From positions 41,395 to 105,394 of the forward strand of contig DASQSE010000048.1 of NCBI GenBank assembly GCA_035642535.1: a stretch of 64,000 nucleotides of DNA. The letters run 5' to 3'. This stretch comes from Jatrophihabitans sp035642535. GTDB lineage: Bacteria > Actinomycetota > Actinomycetes > Mycobacteriales > Jatrophihabitantaceae. The stretch's first letter is position 1. The number at the start of each line of letters is the position of its first letter. Under the pieces are notes generated by a model, which was not told the origin of the DNA, ran no database searches, and saw only the letters and a program-made list of their open reading frames with translations. A program made the translations under genes and the position numbers. Below, one piece after another: positions 34,983 through 43,564 of this stretch.

Positions 34983-35849
34983 TTACCGACGCAGTAGCGG
35001 CAGGACCTCCGCACCAAGAACGGGCACCTCGCCCGGCTGCTCGGGGATCAGGTTGAAGCCCGTGAAGCCGAGGTCGGTGAGCGCGATCAGCTGCTCGGCG
35101 ATCTCGGCGGGGCGCCCGGCGAGCAGCTCGCCCGACCGCTCGTACGCACCGAGTCGGACGGGCACGTTGTAGACGGCTCGTACCGCGTCGGGCGAGCGGC
35201 CGGCCGCAGCGGCTGCGTCGCGGATGCGGTCGAGCAGAGCCGGGATCTGCGACGGCGGCGCGAAGCCGAGCGACGGGATCCAGCCATCGGCCAGCCGGCC
35301 GGTGACGGTCAGCGCGCGCGGGCCGTATGTGCCGACCCAGATCGGGATCGGGTCGACGGGAGACGGAGCGAGTTGCAGGTCGTCGACCGCGTAGACGCCG
35401 CCCTTGTGGCTGAACGACGTACCCGCCCATGCCCCGCGCATGATCCGGATGGCGTCCGCGAGTCCGTCGACCTTCTCCCGTGGGGTGGGCACCGGGCCGC
35501 CGAGCGCGGCGATCTCGTCGTCGGCGTAGCCGCCACCAAGGCCGAGGACGAGCCGGCCACCGGAGAGCCGGTGCAGCGACTCGGCCGCCTTCGCCAGCAT
35601 CGCGGGCCGCCGGAACGGGACAGCGAACACCCGGGACGCGACGGTGATCCGCTGCGTGCGCGCCGCGATCCAGGTGAGTAGCACCGACGTCTCGTAGCTC
35701 GGCGTCTCGCCGACCGGATGGTCGCTGGTGGACACGAAGTCGAAGCCGGCCGCCTCGGCTGCGAGTGCGTCACCGAGCGGGTCGGCGTCCGGTGCGGCCG
35801 ATGCCGTGATCCCGACTCCGACCAGGATTGACTGCTTTGTTGCTGACAT
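34983..35849 (-). CDS. LLM-class (F420- or FMN-dependent) oxidoreductase
   Basis: A 288-residue luciferase-like monooxygenase-fold enzyme ('AAGFDFVSTSDHPVGETPSY', 'HRLSGGRLVLGLGGGYADDE', 'YGPRALTVTGRLADGWIPSL'), typical of F420-dependent oxidoreductases. Its start codon lies inside one arm of a palindrome (35841-35856) that is a probable MarR operator, and no ribosome site is visible, so translation is probably leaderless and blocked when the regulator binds. It is divergent from the marR gene, which suggests it is the main target of that regulator. Substrate unknown. Confidence 0.82.
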   Translation of the reverse strand: MSATKQSILVGVGITASAAPDADPLGDALAAEAAGFDFVSTSDHPVGETPSYETSVLLTWIAARTQRITVASRVFAVPFRRPAMLAKAAESLHRLSGGRLVLGLGGGYADDEIAALGGPVPTPREKVDGLADAIRIMRGAWAGTSFSHKGGVYAVDDLQLAPSPVDPIPIWVGTYGPRALTVTGRLADGWIPSLGFAPPSQIPALLDRIRDAAAAAGRSPDAVRAVYNVPVRLGAYERSGELLAGRPAEIAEQLIALTDLGFTGFNLIPEQPGEVPVLGAEVLPLLRR

Positions 35850-35885
35850 ATCAGCAAACGTAGCATGAGTTCACTGACGTGTCAG
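35841..35885. promoter_or_regulatory. Two MarR-type operator palindromes in the LLM oxidoreductase/marR spacer
   Basis: Site 1 (35841-35856) is TGCTGA-CATA-TCAGCA with perfect 6-bp arms; site 2 (35874-35885) is CTGA-CGTG-TCAG. Their half-sites (CTGACrT) match and their centres are 31 bp apart, about three helical turns. Site 1 contains the start codon of the oxidoreductase gene and site 2 ends 13 bp before the marR ATG, which fits autoregulation and repression of both genes. Confidence 0.7.
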
Positions 35886-35898
35886 GTACTCTCTGCAC

Positions 35899-36354
35899 AT
35901 GGCAAAGGTGCGCTGGCTGGACGCGGATCAGGAACAGGCCTGGCGGCGGTACCGCAGGATGCGCACGCTGCTCGATCTGCAGATCGCCCGTGACCTCAAG
36001 AGCGACTCGGGCCTGTCCGAAGCGGACTACGACGTGCTGTCGACGCTGTCCGAGTCACCGGACGGTTCGTGGCGCGCCAATGCCTTCGCGAATCGGCTGC
36101 TCTGGTCGACGAGTCGGCTGGCGCACCACATCGGGCGCATGGAGCAACGCGGCTTGGTCGAACGGCGCGGCGCGGACGACGACGGCCGCGGCGCCATCGT
36201 CGCGCTGACCGCACATGGTCGCGCGATCCTGAAGGCGGCGGCGCCGCCGCACGTCGCATCCGTACGCCGCCACCTCATCGACCTGCTCACGCCCGCCGAG
36301 ATCAAGGCATTGGACCGGATCGCCAACAAGGTCGTCGCGCACCTCAGCGACTGA
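35899..36354 (+). CDS. MarR-family transcriptional regulator
   Basis: A 151-residue MarR protein. The winged helix-turn-helix spans about 40-110 with recognition part 'NRLLWSTSRLAHHIGRMEQR' and wing 'VERRGADDDGRGAIVALTAH' (the DxR wing sequence is present). The C-terminal helix supports dimerisation. It is divergent from an LLM oxidoreductase and the spacer carries two related palindromes. Its 3' end overlaps the 3' end of a divergently encoded MFS gene by 11 bp. It probably represses both the oxidoreductase and itself until a small phenolic or xenobiotic ligand binds. Confidence 0.85.
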   Translation: MAKVRWLDADQEQAWRRYRRMRTLLDLQIARDLKSDSGLSEADYDVLSTLSESPDGSWRANAFANRLLWSTSRLAHHIGRMEQRGLVERRGADDDGRGAIVALTAHGRAILKAAAPPHVASVRRHLIDLLTPAEIKALDRIANKVVAHLSD

Positions 36355-37756
36355 GCGGCTGGCCGGCCGGCCGGGTGGCCAGGTGTGCGGCGGCCGTCGC
36401 GAGCGCACCGGTAACGGCGAACGCGAGGGTCGTCATGCCGAATGCGTGCCCGGCGCTGTGCCCGTGCGAGAGGGCGAGATACAAACTGCCGAAGCCGGCC
36501 ACGCCGAGCGAACCGCCGATCTGGGTACTGGTGCTGCTGATGCCGCTGATGTCCGGGGCGTGCCGAGGCGCGACCGCGTTCGTGAGATGACCGAGCAGGC
36601 CGGTGAACGCGATACCGAGCCCGAACCCGCCCAGCGCGAAGAGCGGGATGAGCAGCGGGACGGCCGCGTCGCCGGCGAGCGCGGCGGCACTCAGGCCGAG
36701 GTAGGCAGTGGCGAGAAGCAGACAGCCGGCGACCGGCGGACGGAAGCCGAACCGGCCCTGCAGACCTCGCGCGGCGTGGCCGGCGACACCGAAGGCAGCC
36801 AGCCATGGCAGCAGCAGCAAGCCGGAGCCGACGGCGCTGTAGCCCAGGCCGATCTGGAAGTACTGGGCCAAGGTGAACAGCAACGCGAAGTACGTGCCGG
36901 ACGAACCGAGCAGGCCGAGCAGCCCCCACGCGATCGACGGGCGGGCCAGGACGGCAGGGTCGACGAGCGGCGTGCGACCGTCCGCCGCGCTCCGCCGCTG
37001 CGTGGCGAGGAAGACCGCGAACGCGGGTGCGCTGCCGGCGAGCGCGAACCATGTCCAGTCCGGCCAGCCGAGGTCCGGGCCGACCGTCAACGGCACCGCG
37101 ACGAGCAGCACGCTGATCGACAGCGTGAGTACGCCCACGACGTCGACATCGGCGTGCCCGTCGCGCCTGTCGGTCGGCAAGGTCCGGGCGGCCGCGATCA
37201 GCAGTGCGCCGCACACCGGGACGTTGATCAGCAGGCTGGGTCGCCAGCTGGTTCCGGCCAGATCGGCGGAGACCACAAATCCGCCGAGCAGCTGGCCGAC
37301 GACGGCGCCGGTCGACAGCGCCATCGCGAGCAGGCCGATTGCACGCGTCCGGTGCTCGCCGGCGAAGTTGAGTTGGATGCCGGTCAGCGTCTGCGGAAAC
37401 ATGAGCGCGGCAGCCGCGCCCTGCAGCACCCGCATCGCGACCAGCAGCGTGATGTCGGGTGCCAGGCCGCCGGCCAGCGAAGTCGCGCCGAAGGCGGCGG
37501 CGCCGATGAGGAACAGTCGCTTGTAGCCGTGCGTCTGGCCCAGCCGCGCGCCGGTGATCAGCAGCACCGCGTACGCGACGATGTAGCCGCCGACCACGAA
37601 CTGGGTGGCCGTCCCGGACGCATGCAGAGATGTGCGGATCGCCGGTGTGGCGACGTTGGCGATCGTCGCGTCGGCCGCTGCGAGGAACGGGGCGACCAAC
37701 AGGATCGTGAGCAGCGTCGCGGAGTTCTGTCGTCGGGCGGCAGTCGGAATCGTCAC
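36344..37756 (-). CDS. MFS transporter, DHA2 (14-TM) family
   Basis: A 470-residue multidrug-type transporter: 'LAAADATIANVATPAIRTSL' matches the DHA2 first-helix motif and 'GARLGQTHGYKRLFLIGAAA' is motif A. It is a homologue of the MFS gene at 19.2 kb but not close. GTG start at 37756. Its stop is 11 bp inside the marR 3' end (convergent). Its promoter region is shared with the divergent CCG paralogue 3. It may export a product or toxin linked to that unit or to the MarR-controlled gene; context is ambiguous. Confidence 0.84.
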   Translation of the reverse strand: MTIPTAARRQNSATLLTILLVAPFLAAADATIANVATPAIRTSLHASGTATQFVVGGYIVAYAVLLITGARLGQTHGYKRLFLIGAAAFGATSLAGGLAPDITLLVAMRVLQGAAAALMFPQTLTGIQLNFAGEHRTRAIGLLAMALSTGAVVGQLLGGFVVSADLAGTSWRPSLLINVPVCGALLIAAARTLPTDRRDGHADVDVVGVLTLSISVLLVAVPLTVGPDLGWPDWTWFALAGSAPAFAVFLATQRRSAADGRTPLVDPAVLARPSIAWGLLGLLGSSGTYFALLFTLAQYFQIGLGYSAVGSGLLLLPWLAAFGVAGHAARGLQGRFGFRPPVAGCLLLATAYLGLSAAALAGDAAVPLLIPLFALGGFGLGIAFTGLLGHLTNAVAPRHAPDISGISSTSTQIGGSLGVAGFGSLYLALSHGHSAGHAFGMTTLAFAVTGALATAAAHLATRPAGQPLSR

Positions 37757-37863
37757 GGCTGGAGAACGGTGCCGGCGCCGCGGCTGTGAGGCCTGTAGTA
37801 AACGCTACTTGTTCTCTCGCCAGACGTACGTTACGTTACAAGCATGCCGTGAAGGAGGTATCG

Positions 37864-39036
37864 ATGACCAAGCCGACGACCGCCACGGGGATGAGCGCCG
37901 ACGACGTCCAAAACTTCCTCACCAGGACCACCGACGGCAGCAGATGGGGCGACAACGACCCGGAGAAGTTCGACTTCAAAGACTTCTTCGACTACATGAT
38001 CAACACCACCCACTTGCTCTTGTCGAAGGACGAGATGACGTGGATGGACAGCGATCCGACGCCGGACCGGAACGTCGACGTGTTCGTGAACATGAGTTGT
38101 GGGACGCAGCTCGGGCCGCACGTCAGCCTCGAAACCGTCGGCATCTTCAAGGCCCTCGGCGTCAACGCCGCAGTCGCCTCCGGGCGGCAGTTCTGCTGCG
38201 GCAAGGTCTACCGCGTGAACGGGCGTCCGGAAGCGGGAGTGCGCATGTCCGACGCGTCCGTCGGCCGCATCCGGGAGTGGGGAGCCGAGACCGCGGTGCA
38301 CGGCTGTCCGTCCTGCCAGATCGTGTACAGCAGCCACCTGAATCAGCACCCCGATCTCGCCCCTGGACTGACGAACAAACACTTCTCGACCTTCCTCGAA
38401 GAGCGGCTCGACGAGCTGGGCGATCGCGTCCCGTGGCAGGCCGAGGTGCCGGCTCGGGTGCTTGTCGAAGGGCACGGGCCCGAGCTGTCGCCCGTCCATG
38501 ACGGGGTGACCAAGGCCGCCGCCCGGATCCTCGCGAAGGTGCCGGGGGTCGAGGTGCGCGGCGTCGTCGAGCCGCCGTCATTTGGGCCGCCGTGCAAGAC
38601 GCCCGTGCCGGGCGGGCCCGGCCTGTTCGCCAGGTTGAACGACACCGAACGCGCGCAGACGAGCACGGAACTCGAGGCGCAGGCCGCAGCTCGCGGCGCG
38701 GACACCATCGCGCCGTCGGACAAGCACTGCCATCGCGAATGGAGCAAGTTCGCGACCGATCAACTGACGGTGCGCCACTACATCTCGATCGTCGCCGAGG
38801 CGCTCGGCTGCGCCGAACCCGATAGGTTCCAGACGATGTGGCACCTGCATGACCCGGAGGCGGTGTTGGAGCAGACCCGGCCGTACTGGTCGTCCTGGGG
38901 GGCGTCCGAAGAGCAGGCTCGGCAGCTTGTCTTCCGGCATTTCACCCCGGAGCACAGCGCGTTCGTCCCGCAGTGCGCCTGCGGCGGCGACGCCAGCAGG
39001 TGCAACACCGGCCGGAACACGTTGGCCCGCCAGTGA
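37864..39036 (+). CDS. CCG-domain (HdrB-like) iron-sulfur protein, paralogue 3
   Basis: A 390-residue third member of the family. C79, 31 residues, C111-C112-G113, 34 residues, C148-x2-C151 ('VHGCPSCQI'). The degenerate repeat keeps 'GPPCKTPVPG' and 'KHCHREWSKF'. The tail is 'PQCACGGDASRC', nearly the same as in paralogue 2. A GAAGGAGG ribosome site is 5 nt before the ATG, the best of the three. Its stop overlaps the GTG of an RpiR regulator gene. There is no ATATCG box here; the upstream spacer has ACGTACGT and repeated CGTTAC instead, so it is separately controlled. Its redox partner is not adjacent. Confidence 0.8.
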   Translation: MTKPTTATGMSADDVQNFLTRTTDGSRWGDNDPEKFDFKDFFDYMINTTHLLLSKDEMTWMDSDPTPDRNVDVFVNMSCGTQLGPHVSLETVGIFKALGVNAAVASGRQFCCGKVYRVNGRPEAGVRMSDASVGRIREWGAETAVHGCPSCQIVYSSHLNQHPDLAPGLTNKHFSTFLEERLDELGDRVPWQAEVPARVLVEGHGPELSPVHDGVTKAAARILAKVPGVEVRGVVEPPSFGPPCKTPVPGGPGLFARLNDTERAQTSTELEAQAAARGADTIAPSDKHCHREWSKFATDQLTVRHYISIVAEALGCAEPDRFQTMWHLHDPEAVLEQTRPYWSSWGASEEQARQLVFRHFTPEHSAFVPQCACGGDASRCNTGRNTLARQ

Positions 39037-39905
39037 CGGCACGCGGCCCGGTTGCGGAGGACGCCGGGCTGGACGAGCGGATCGCGGCCCTCGGTCAGTC
39101 GCTCGGCGCCGCGGAGCAGCAGGTGGCGCGATTCTTCGCCGCGCGCCGTGACGAGATCCCGTTCATGTCCGCCGTCGACATCGCGGCCGCGCTCAATACC
39201 AGCAACGCGACCGTGGTACGAGCCGCCCAGGCGCTGGGCTATGCCGGGCTGCGCGCGCTCAAGGACGAACTTGCCGGTGCGTTGCGCGCAAGTGGCAAGC
39301 CGGCAGCCCGCATCGGGCGCAGCCTCGACGAGTTGGCACCCGATGCGGACAAGGTCCTCGACAACGTCCTCTCGTTCGACATCCACGTGCTCGACGAGGC
39401 GCGCCAAACGCTCAACGCGGACGACTTCCAGCGTGCGGTGCAGTATCTCCACGAGGCGCAGCGGATCGCGGTGATCGCCCCCGGGTTCTATCAATGGATC
39501 GGCCGGCACGTCGTGACGGGCCTGCACCGCTACGGCCGGCGCGCGTTCGTCATCACGTCGCGCGGCGAGGCGATCGCCGAGGAGCTGATCCAGCTCGAGC
39601 CCGGCGACGCGGTCCTGCTGGTCGCGTACGAGTCGCCGATCCCGGAGGTGACGCTCGCGCTCGAACACATAGCCGCTGTCGGCTGCCCGTGCATCCTGAT
39701 CACCGACGTGCTGCAACTGGCGCTCGCCGGCAAGTACACCGTGGCGTTGTCCGCGGGACGCGGCGGCTCGAGCATGTTGCCGACGGCCGTGGTCACGATG
39801 GCGGTGTTCGAGGCGCTGCTGCTGGCGTTGGCCGGACAGGACCCCGCCCGGGTCATGCACGCCCTGCAGGACAGGGAGGCCTTGCGTAGCTCATTGGACC
39901 GGTAA
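39033..39905 (+). CDS. MurR/RpiR-family transcriptional regulator with SIS domain
   Basis: A 290-residue regulator: an N-terminal RpiR helix-turn-helix ('SAVDIAAALNTSNATVVRAA' and 'QALGYAGLRALKDELAGAL') and a C-terminal SIS sugar-phosphate-binding fold (from 'RIAVIAPGFYQWIGRHVVTG'). In this family the SIS domain senses phosphosugars or other phosphorylated ligands. The GTG overlaps the stop of the CCG gene (GTGA), so both proteins are made from one message; the regulator may respond to the state of that pathway. A longer upstream frame would overlap the CCG coding region and is not used. Confidence 0.83.
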   Translation: MTARGPVAEDAGLDERIAALGQSLGAAEQQVARFFAARRDEIPFMSAVDIAAALNTSNATVVRAAQALGYAGLRALKDELAGALRASGKPAARIGRSLDELAPDADKVLDNVLSFDIHVLDEARQTLNADDFQRAVQYLHEAQRIAVIAPGFYQWIGRHVVTGLHRYGRRAFVITSRGEAIAEELIQLEPGDAVLLVAYESPIPEVTLALEHIAAVGCPCILITDVLQLALAGKYTVALSAGRGGSSMLPTAVVTMAVFEALLLALAGQDPARVMHALQDREALRSSLDR

Positions 39906-39935
39906 CCGGCCGCCTGACGTTCCTACGATGACGCC

Positions 39936-41324
39936 ATGGACGAGTTCCGCCGGGCGCTGCAGCGTGCCACCGACGTCATCGCGACATACCGGGAGGGACT
40001 CGAAACCGCCCGAGTCAAGCCGAGCGCGAGCCGCAGCGAAGTGGCCGCAGCACTCGACGCGCCGCTGCCGGACGGGCCCACGCCGCTCCACCAGGTCGTC
40101 GACGAGCTGGTCGAAAAGGCCCGTCCGGGTTTGATGGCGTCCTCCGGGCCGCGCTACTTCGGCTTCGTCGTGGGCGGCGCGTTGGACGCGGCGCTGGTGG
40201 CCGATCTGATCACGAGCGGCTGGGATCAGAACGGCTTCAACGCCGCGCTGTCGCCGGCCGCCATCGCGTTCGAGGACGGCGCCGGCCGGTGGCTGAAGGA
40301 GCTGCTGCACCTTCCCGCGACGGGCTCGGTCGGTTTCGTCACCGGCGCGCAGGCCGCCAACACCGTGGGCCTGGCCGCGGGCCGGCACCACGTGCTGACG
40401 CAGCGCGGCTGGGATGTCGCGCGCGACGGACTGTTCGGTGCACCGCGGATCAGGGTGCTCGCCTGCGCGGAGCGGCACGCCACGATCGATCGCGCGCTCC
40501 GCCTGCTCGGTATCGGCGAGGGCGCGCTGACCGCGCTGCCGGCCGACGGCAACGGTGCAATGGACGTGGCTGCGCTCGCGACCGCCCTTGCGGAGGACAT
40601 CGACCGTCCGACGATCGTGTGCGCCCAGGCCGGCAACGTGAACACCGGCGCGTGTGACGACCTGGAGCGCATCGCTGCGGCTGCGCACGCGGCGAGCGCG
40701 TGGCTGCACGTCGACGGCGCGTTCGGTCTATGGGCGGCGGCCAATCCGCGTACCTATCCGCTGGTCGCCGGACTCGAAGTGGCCGACTCGCTGGCGTGTG
40801 ACGGTCACAAGTGGCTCAACGTCGGGTACGACGTCGGCTACGCCTTCTGCGCGCACCCCGAGATACACGCCGCCGCGATGGCCTACGCCGCGGCGTACCT
40901 GACCGGCCAGGTCGAAGGGCGTGCCCTCGGCGGCGGCGACTTCGTCCTCGAATCGTCGCGGCGGGCCCGCGGCTTCGCGACCTGGGCGGCGCTGCGCTCG
41001 CTCGGCAAGGCGGGCGTCGCCGAGCTCGTGGAGCGGTGTTGCCGGCTCGCACGACGCCTCGCCGACGGCCTCGACGCGCTGCCCGACATCGACGTCGTCA
41101 ACGCGGTCGTCCTCAACCAGGTGCTCGTCCGGGTCGGCGACGAGCGACTGACCGATCGGGCCGAGCAGCGCATCCAGGACGACGGCACCTGCTGGCTCGG
41201 TGCGACGACCTGGCGCGGCGAGCGACTGCTCCGGATATCGGTGTCGAACTGGGCCACGACGGAGGCCGACATCGACGCCTGCGTCGCTGCGATCGCCAAG
41301 GCGCGCGCCGACGCGCTGGACTGA
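39936..41324 (+). CDS. PLP-dependent amino acid decarboxylase/aminotransferase-like enzyme (group II decarboxylase)
   Basis: A 462-residue PLP enzyme of the group II decarboxylase fold. 'HVDGAFGLWAA' carries the Asp that binds the pyridine nitrogen and Lys292 in 'CDGHKWLNVGYD' is the PLP-binding lysine, a signature of DOPA/glutamate decarboxylase-like proteins. 'FVTGAQAANTVGLAAGRHHV' is the substrate-binding loop. Substrate could be an aromatic or other amino acid; many actinobacterial members are uncharacterised. It starts 30 bp after the RpiR gene on the same strand without a ribosome site, so it may share that transcript. Confidence 0.84.
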   Translation: MDEFRRALQRATDVIATYREGLETARVKPSASRSEVAAALDAPLPDGPTPLHQVVDELVEKARPGLMASSGPRYFGFVVGGALDAALVADLITSGWDQNGFNAALSPAAIAFEDGAGRWLKELLHLPATGSVGFVTGAQAANTVGLAAGRHHVLTQRGWDVARDGLFGAPRIRVLACAERHATIDRALRLLGIGEGALTALPADGNGAMDVAALATALAEDIDRPTIVCAQAGNVNTGACDDLERIAAAAHAASAWLHVDGAFGLWAAANPRTYPLVAGLEVADSLACDGHKWLNVGYDVGYAFCAHPEIHAAAMAYAAAYLTGQVEGRALGGGDFVLESSRRARGFATWAALRSLGKAGVAELVERCCRLARRLADGLDALPDIDVVNAVVLNQVLVRVGDERLTDRAEQRIQDDGTCWLGATTWRGERLLRISVSNWATTEADIDACVAAIAKARADALD

Positions 41325-41327
41325 CCG

Positions 41328-41825
41328 TCACTCGCCGGTGGCGCCGTCGATCCGCTCGCGCAGCAGGTCGGCATGCCCGTTGTGCCGGGCGTATTCGCCG
41401 ATCAGCTTCGTCAGGTTCCAGCGCAGGGTGCGCCCGTTGCCGGGCCCGACTTCGTCCAGCGCTGCGTAGTCCGCGAGCCGCTCGTCGGTCCGCTGTCGCT
41501 CGGCGCGCCAGGACGCCATCGACACGTCGACCATCGACCCGTCCACGTCGAAATCCCACTCCGGGCCGCCGTCCTCGTACTCGCCCCAGACGTACTCGAG
41601 CGGGCCCTTGGGTCCGAGCGCCCATGCCGCATACCCGCGCTCCATCTCGGTGATGTGGCGGACGAGCCCGAGCAGGGACAGCGCGGAAGGCGGCGCCGAG
41701 CGCAGCACGAGTTGCTCCGCATCGAGCCCGTCGCATTTGGCCTCGAGTGCATTGCGGTGAAATGCCAGCCAGCCGAGCAGGATCGCCCGCTCGTCTCCGT
41801 CGCCCGGCTCCGGAATCCGCTCCAT
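41328..41825 (-). CDS. DinB-family (DUF664) metal-binding protein
   Basis: A 165-residue four-helix DinB-like protein. The three metal-binding His positions are plausible as His in 'LLGLVRHITEMERGY', and two in 'GEYARHNGHADLLRERIDG'. The family includes mycothiol- and bacillithiol-dependent transferases; the actinobacterial DUF664 members are candidates for mycothiol S-transferases. Convergent with the PLP enzyme gene with a 3-bp gap and divergent from the GNAT gene. ATG start at 41825. Confidence 0.8.
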   Translation of the reverse strand: MERIPEPGDGDERAILLGWLAFHRNALEAKCDGLDAEQLVLRSAPPSALSLLGLVRHITEMERGYAAWALGPKGPLEYVWGEYEDGGPEWDFDVDGSMVDVSMASWRAERQRTDERLADYAALDEVGPGNGRTLRWNLTKLIGEYARHNGHADLLRERIDGATGE

Positions 41826-41890
41826 ACGGCGATCGTGCTATTCGCCACTTCCCGGCGCCAGAGATTTGCCCGGCTCGGCACGATGGCCTG

Positions 41891-42361
41891 GTGACCTTCG
41901 TCGAGATGGCGGGCCGCGACGGGCTGGTGATCAGCACCGACGCGGCGCGCCTGGACATCGATCGCATCTGCGCCTGGCTCGCCGCGTCGTACTGGGCGAA
42001 CGAACGCGACCGCGCGACCATCGAGCGCTCGATCGCCAACTCGCTGTGCTTCGGCGCGTATGCGTCCGATGGCCGGCAAGTGGCGCTGGCGCGAGTCACG
42101 ACCGATCTCGCGTCGTTCGCGTGGATCGCTGACGTCGTCGTGGACGACGCCTGGCGTGGCAAGGGGATCGGCACCTGGCTGATGGGCACGGTCGTCGACT
42201 ACTTGCGTCAGGAGGGCGTGCCGCGCCTCGTGCTGACGACCCGAGATGCGCACGGTGTGTACGAGCGGTTCGGGTTCACCCCGCTGCGCGTGCCGGCGAC
42301 GTGGATGGAGATCGACCTGCGGCGCAACCGCCCCGATCCGAGCGACGTCAACCTCGGCTAG
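41891..42361 (+). CDS. GNAT-family N-acetyltransferase
   Basis: A 156-residue GNAT enzyme. The acetyl-CoA-binding motif A is 'VVVDDAWRGKGIGTWLMGTV' with R/Q-x-x-G-x-G/A. 'AHGVYERFGFTPLRVP' is the motif B region. It would transfer an acetyl group from acetyl-CoA to an amine. The GTG start at 41891 is preferred; an ATG at 41906 is possible. Its last codons overlap the 3' end of the second Ldh2 gene by 4 bp (convergent). Substrate unknown. Confidence 0.82.
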   Translation: MTFVEMAGRDGLVISTDAARLDIDRICAWLAASYWANERDRATIERSIANSLCFGAYASDGRQVALARVTTDLASFAWIADVVVDDAWRGKGIGTWLMGTVVDYLRQEGVPRLVLTTRDAHGVYERFGFTPLRVPATWMEIDLRRNRPDPSDVNLG

Positions 42362-43446
42362 CGTCGGCCCGTCGGCCACGCCACGCCCAGCTCGTCACCC
42401 AGCCGGTGCAATTCGCCGATGAGCTTCGGCGGCAGCGTGATGCCGTCGCGCTGCCGCTGCTCGGCGGTGGCGTGACTGCGCTCGCCCGGCACCTGCACGG
42501 CGTCGAATCCGGGCGCCTTCTCGGCACCGTGCACGTGGTCGATGACCCGATCCACCCGCTCGCGGAACTCGTGGCTCGGCATGAGCATCGACGGGTTGAT
42601 GGCCAGCATGAACAGGCTCACCGCCTGGGGCCGATCGGAGACGTCGGGCATCGTGACGTCCGAGAGGAAGCGCTCACCGACGGCGAGCACGCCCGTCAGC
42701 ACCTCCCACATCATGGCCAGGCCCGAGCCGCGGTGCCCGCCGAACGGGAGCAGCAGGCCCTTGAGTGCGGCAACGGGATCCACCGTCGGCTCGCCGTCGG
42801 CGTCGAGCGCGAGGCCGGGTTGGATGGATTCCCCGGACGCCACGTATTCGTGCAGCCGCGCCAGGGTGATCGACGACGTGGCCATGTCGAGCACGAGCGG
42901 CGGGTGCTTGCCCGCCGGGCTGGCGATCGCAAAGGCCTGATTGCCGATCGTCTTCTCCGCACTGCCCCAGACGGCCTGGATCGGTGGGCCGTTGTTGATG
43001 ACGAGACCGATCATGTCCTCGTCGACTGCAAAGCTGGCCAACCGGCCGATCGCTCCCGCGGAGGTGGTGTTGCGCACGAGCGTCAGGCCGACCCCGAACG
43101 CGCGTGCGTTGTCGACCGCGAGCCGCATGCCGTGCGCGCCGACCACCTGGCCCCAGCCGTCGTTGCCGTCGAGGTGGGTGATGACGCCCTGCTGGTGGAC
43201 GACTGAGGTCTGCGCGCCGGGCGGCGTTCCTCCGGCGCGCAGGCGCGGGACGTACTGCGGCATCTTGCGCAGGCCGAGCGAGGGCACGCCGTGCAGGTCG
43301 GCCCACACGAGGTGCTCGGCAAGGACATCAGCGTCAGCGGTGCGCATTCCGAGCCGGTGGAACACGCGGCTGGCGTAGGTGCGGAGATCGTCGGCCGCAT
43401 AGACCTCGGCGTTGGCCGGGTCGGCGGCGACCTGTTGCGCAGTCAC
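42358..43446 (-). CDS. Ldh2-family oxidoreductase, copy 2, catalytic His replaced
   Basis: A 362-residue Ldh2-family protein paralogous to the one at 33.3 kb. At the position of the catalytic His in the SHG motif it has Leu57 ('LHGVPSLGLRKMPQYVPRL'), so it probably cannot run the usual hydride transfer with His as acid/base, unless another residue substitutes. 'LLPFGGHRGSGLAMMWEVLT' is the conserved C-terminal block and is intact. GTG start at 43446 with an AGGAGG site 5 nt upstream; an in-frame TTG further upstream is not needed. ATATCG-box F lies 36 bp before the start. Enzyme or structural/regulatory partner of copy 1 is undecided. Confidence 0.8.
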   Translation of the reverse strand: MTAQQVAADPANAEVYAADDLRTYASRVFHRLGMRTADADVLAEHLVWADLHGVPSLGLRKMPQYVPRLRAGGTPPGAQTSVVHQQGVITHLDGNDGWGQVVGAHGMRLAVDNARAFGVGLTLVRNTTSAGAIGRLASFAVDEDMIGLVINNGPPIQAVWGSAEKTIGNQAFAIASPAGKHPPLVLDMATSSITLARLHEYVASGESIQPGLALDADGEPTVDPVAALKGLLLPFGGHRGSGLAMMWEVLTGVLAVGERFLSDVTMPDVSDRPQAVSLFMLAINPSMLMPSHEFRERVDRVIDHVHGAEKAPGFDAVQVPGERSHATAEQRQRDGITLPPKLIGELHRLGDELGVAWPTGRR

Positions 43447-43482
43447 GGATGCCTCCTGGATCCAGAACAATAACGCTCTGCG

Positions 43483-43498
43483 ATATCGTACTACGTTT
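43483..43498. promoter_or_regulatory. ATATCG-box F (putative operator)
   Basis: The 16-mer ATATCGTACTACGTTT (plus strand) matches boxes A and C over ATATCGTA, and its right half-site CGTTT is one base from the CGTTA of box C. It is 36 bp upstream of the Ldh2 start and 66 bp upstream of the divergent F420-type reductase gene. Confidence 0.6.
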
Positions 43499-43564
43499 TT
43501 GACGATTTCGTCCGCGCAGGAGGCTTAGGCTCGACTTCACCGACGACGGGCGAAGGAGAATCGG

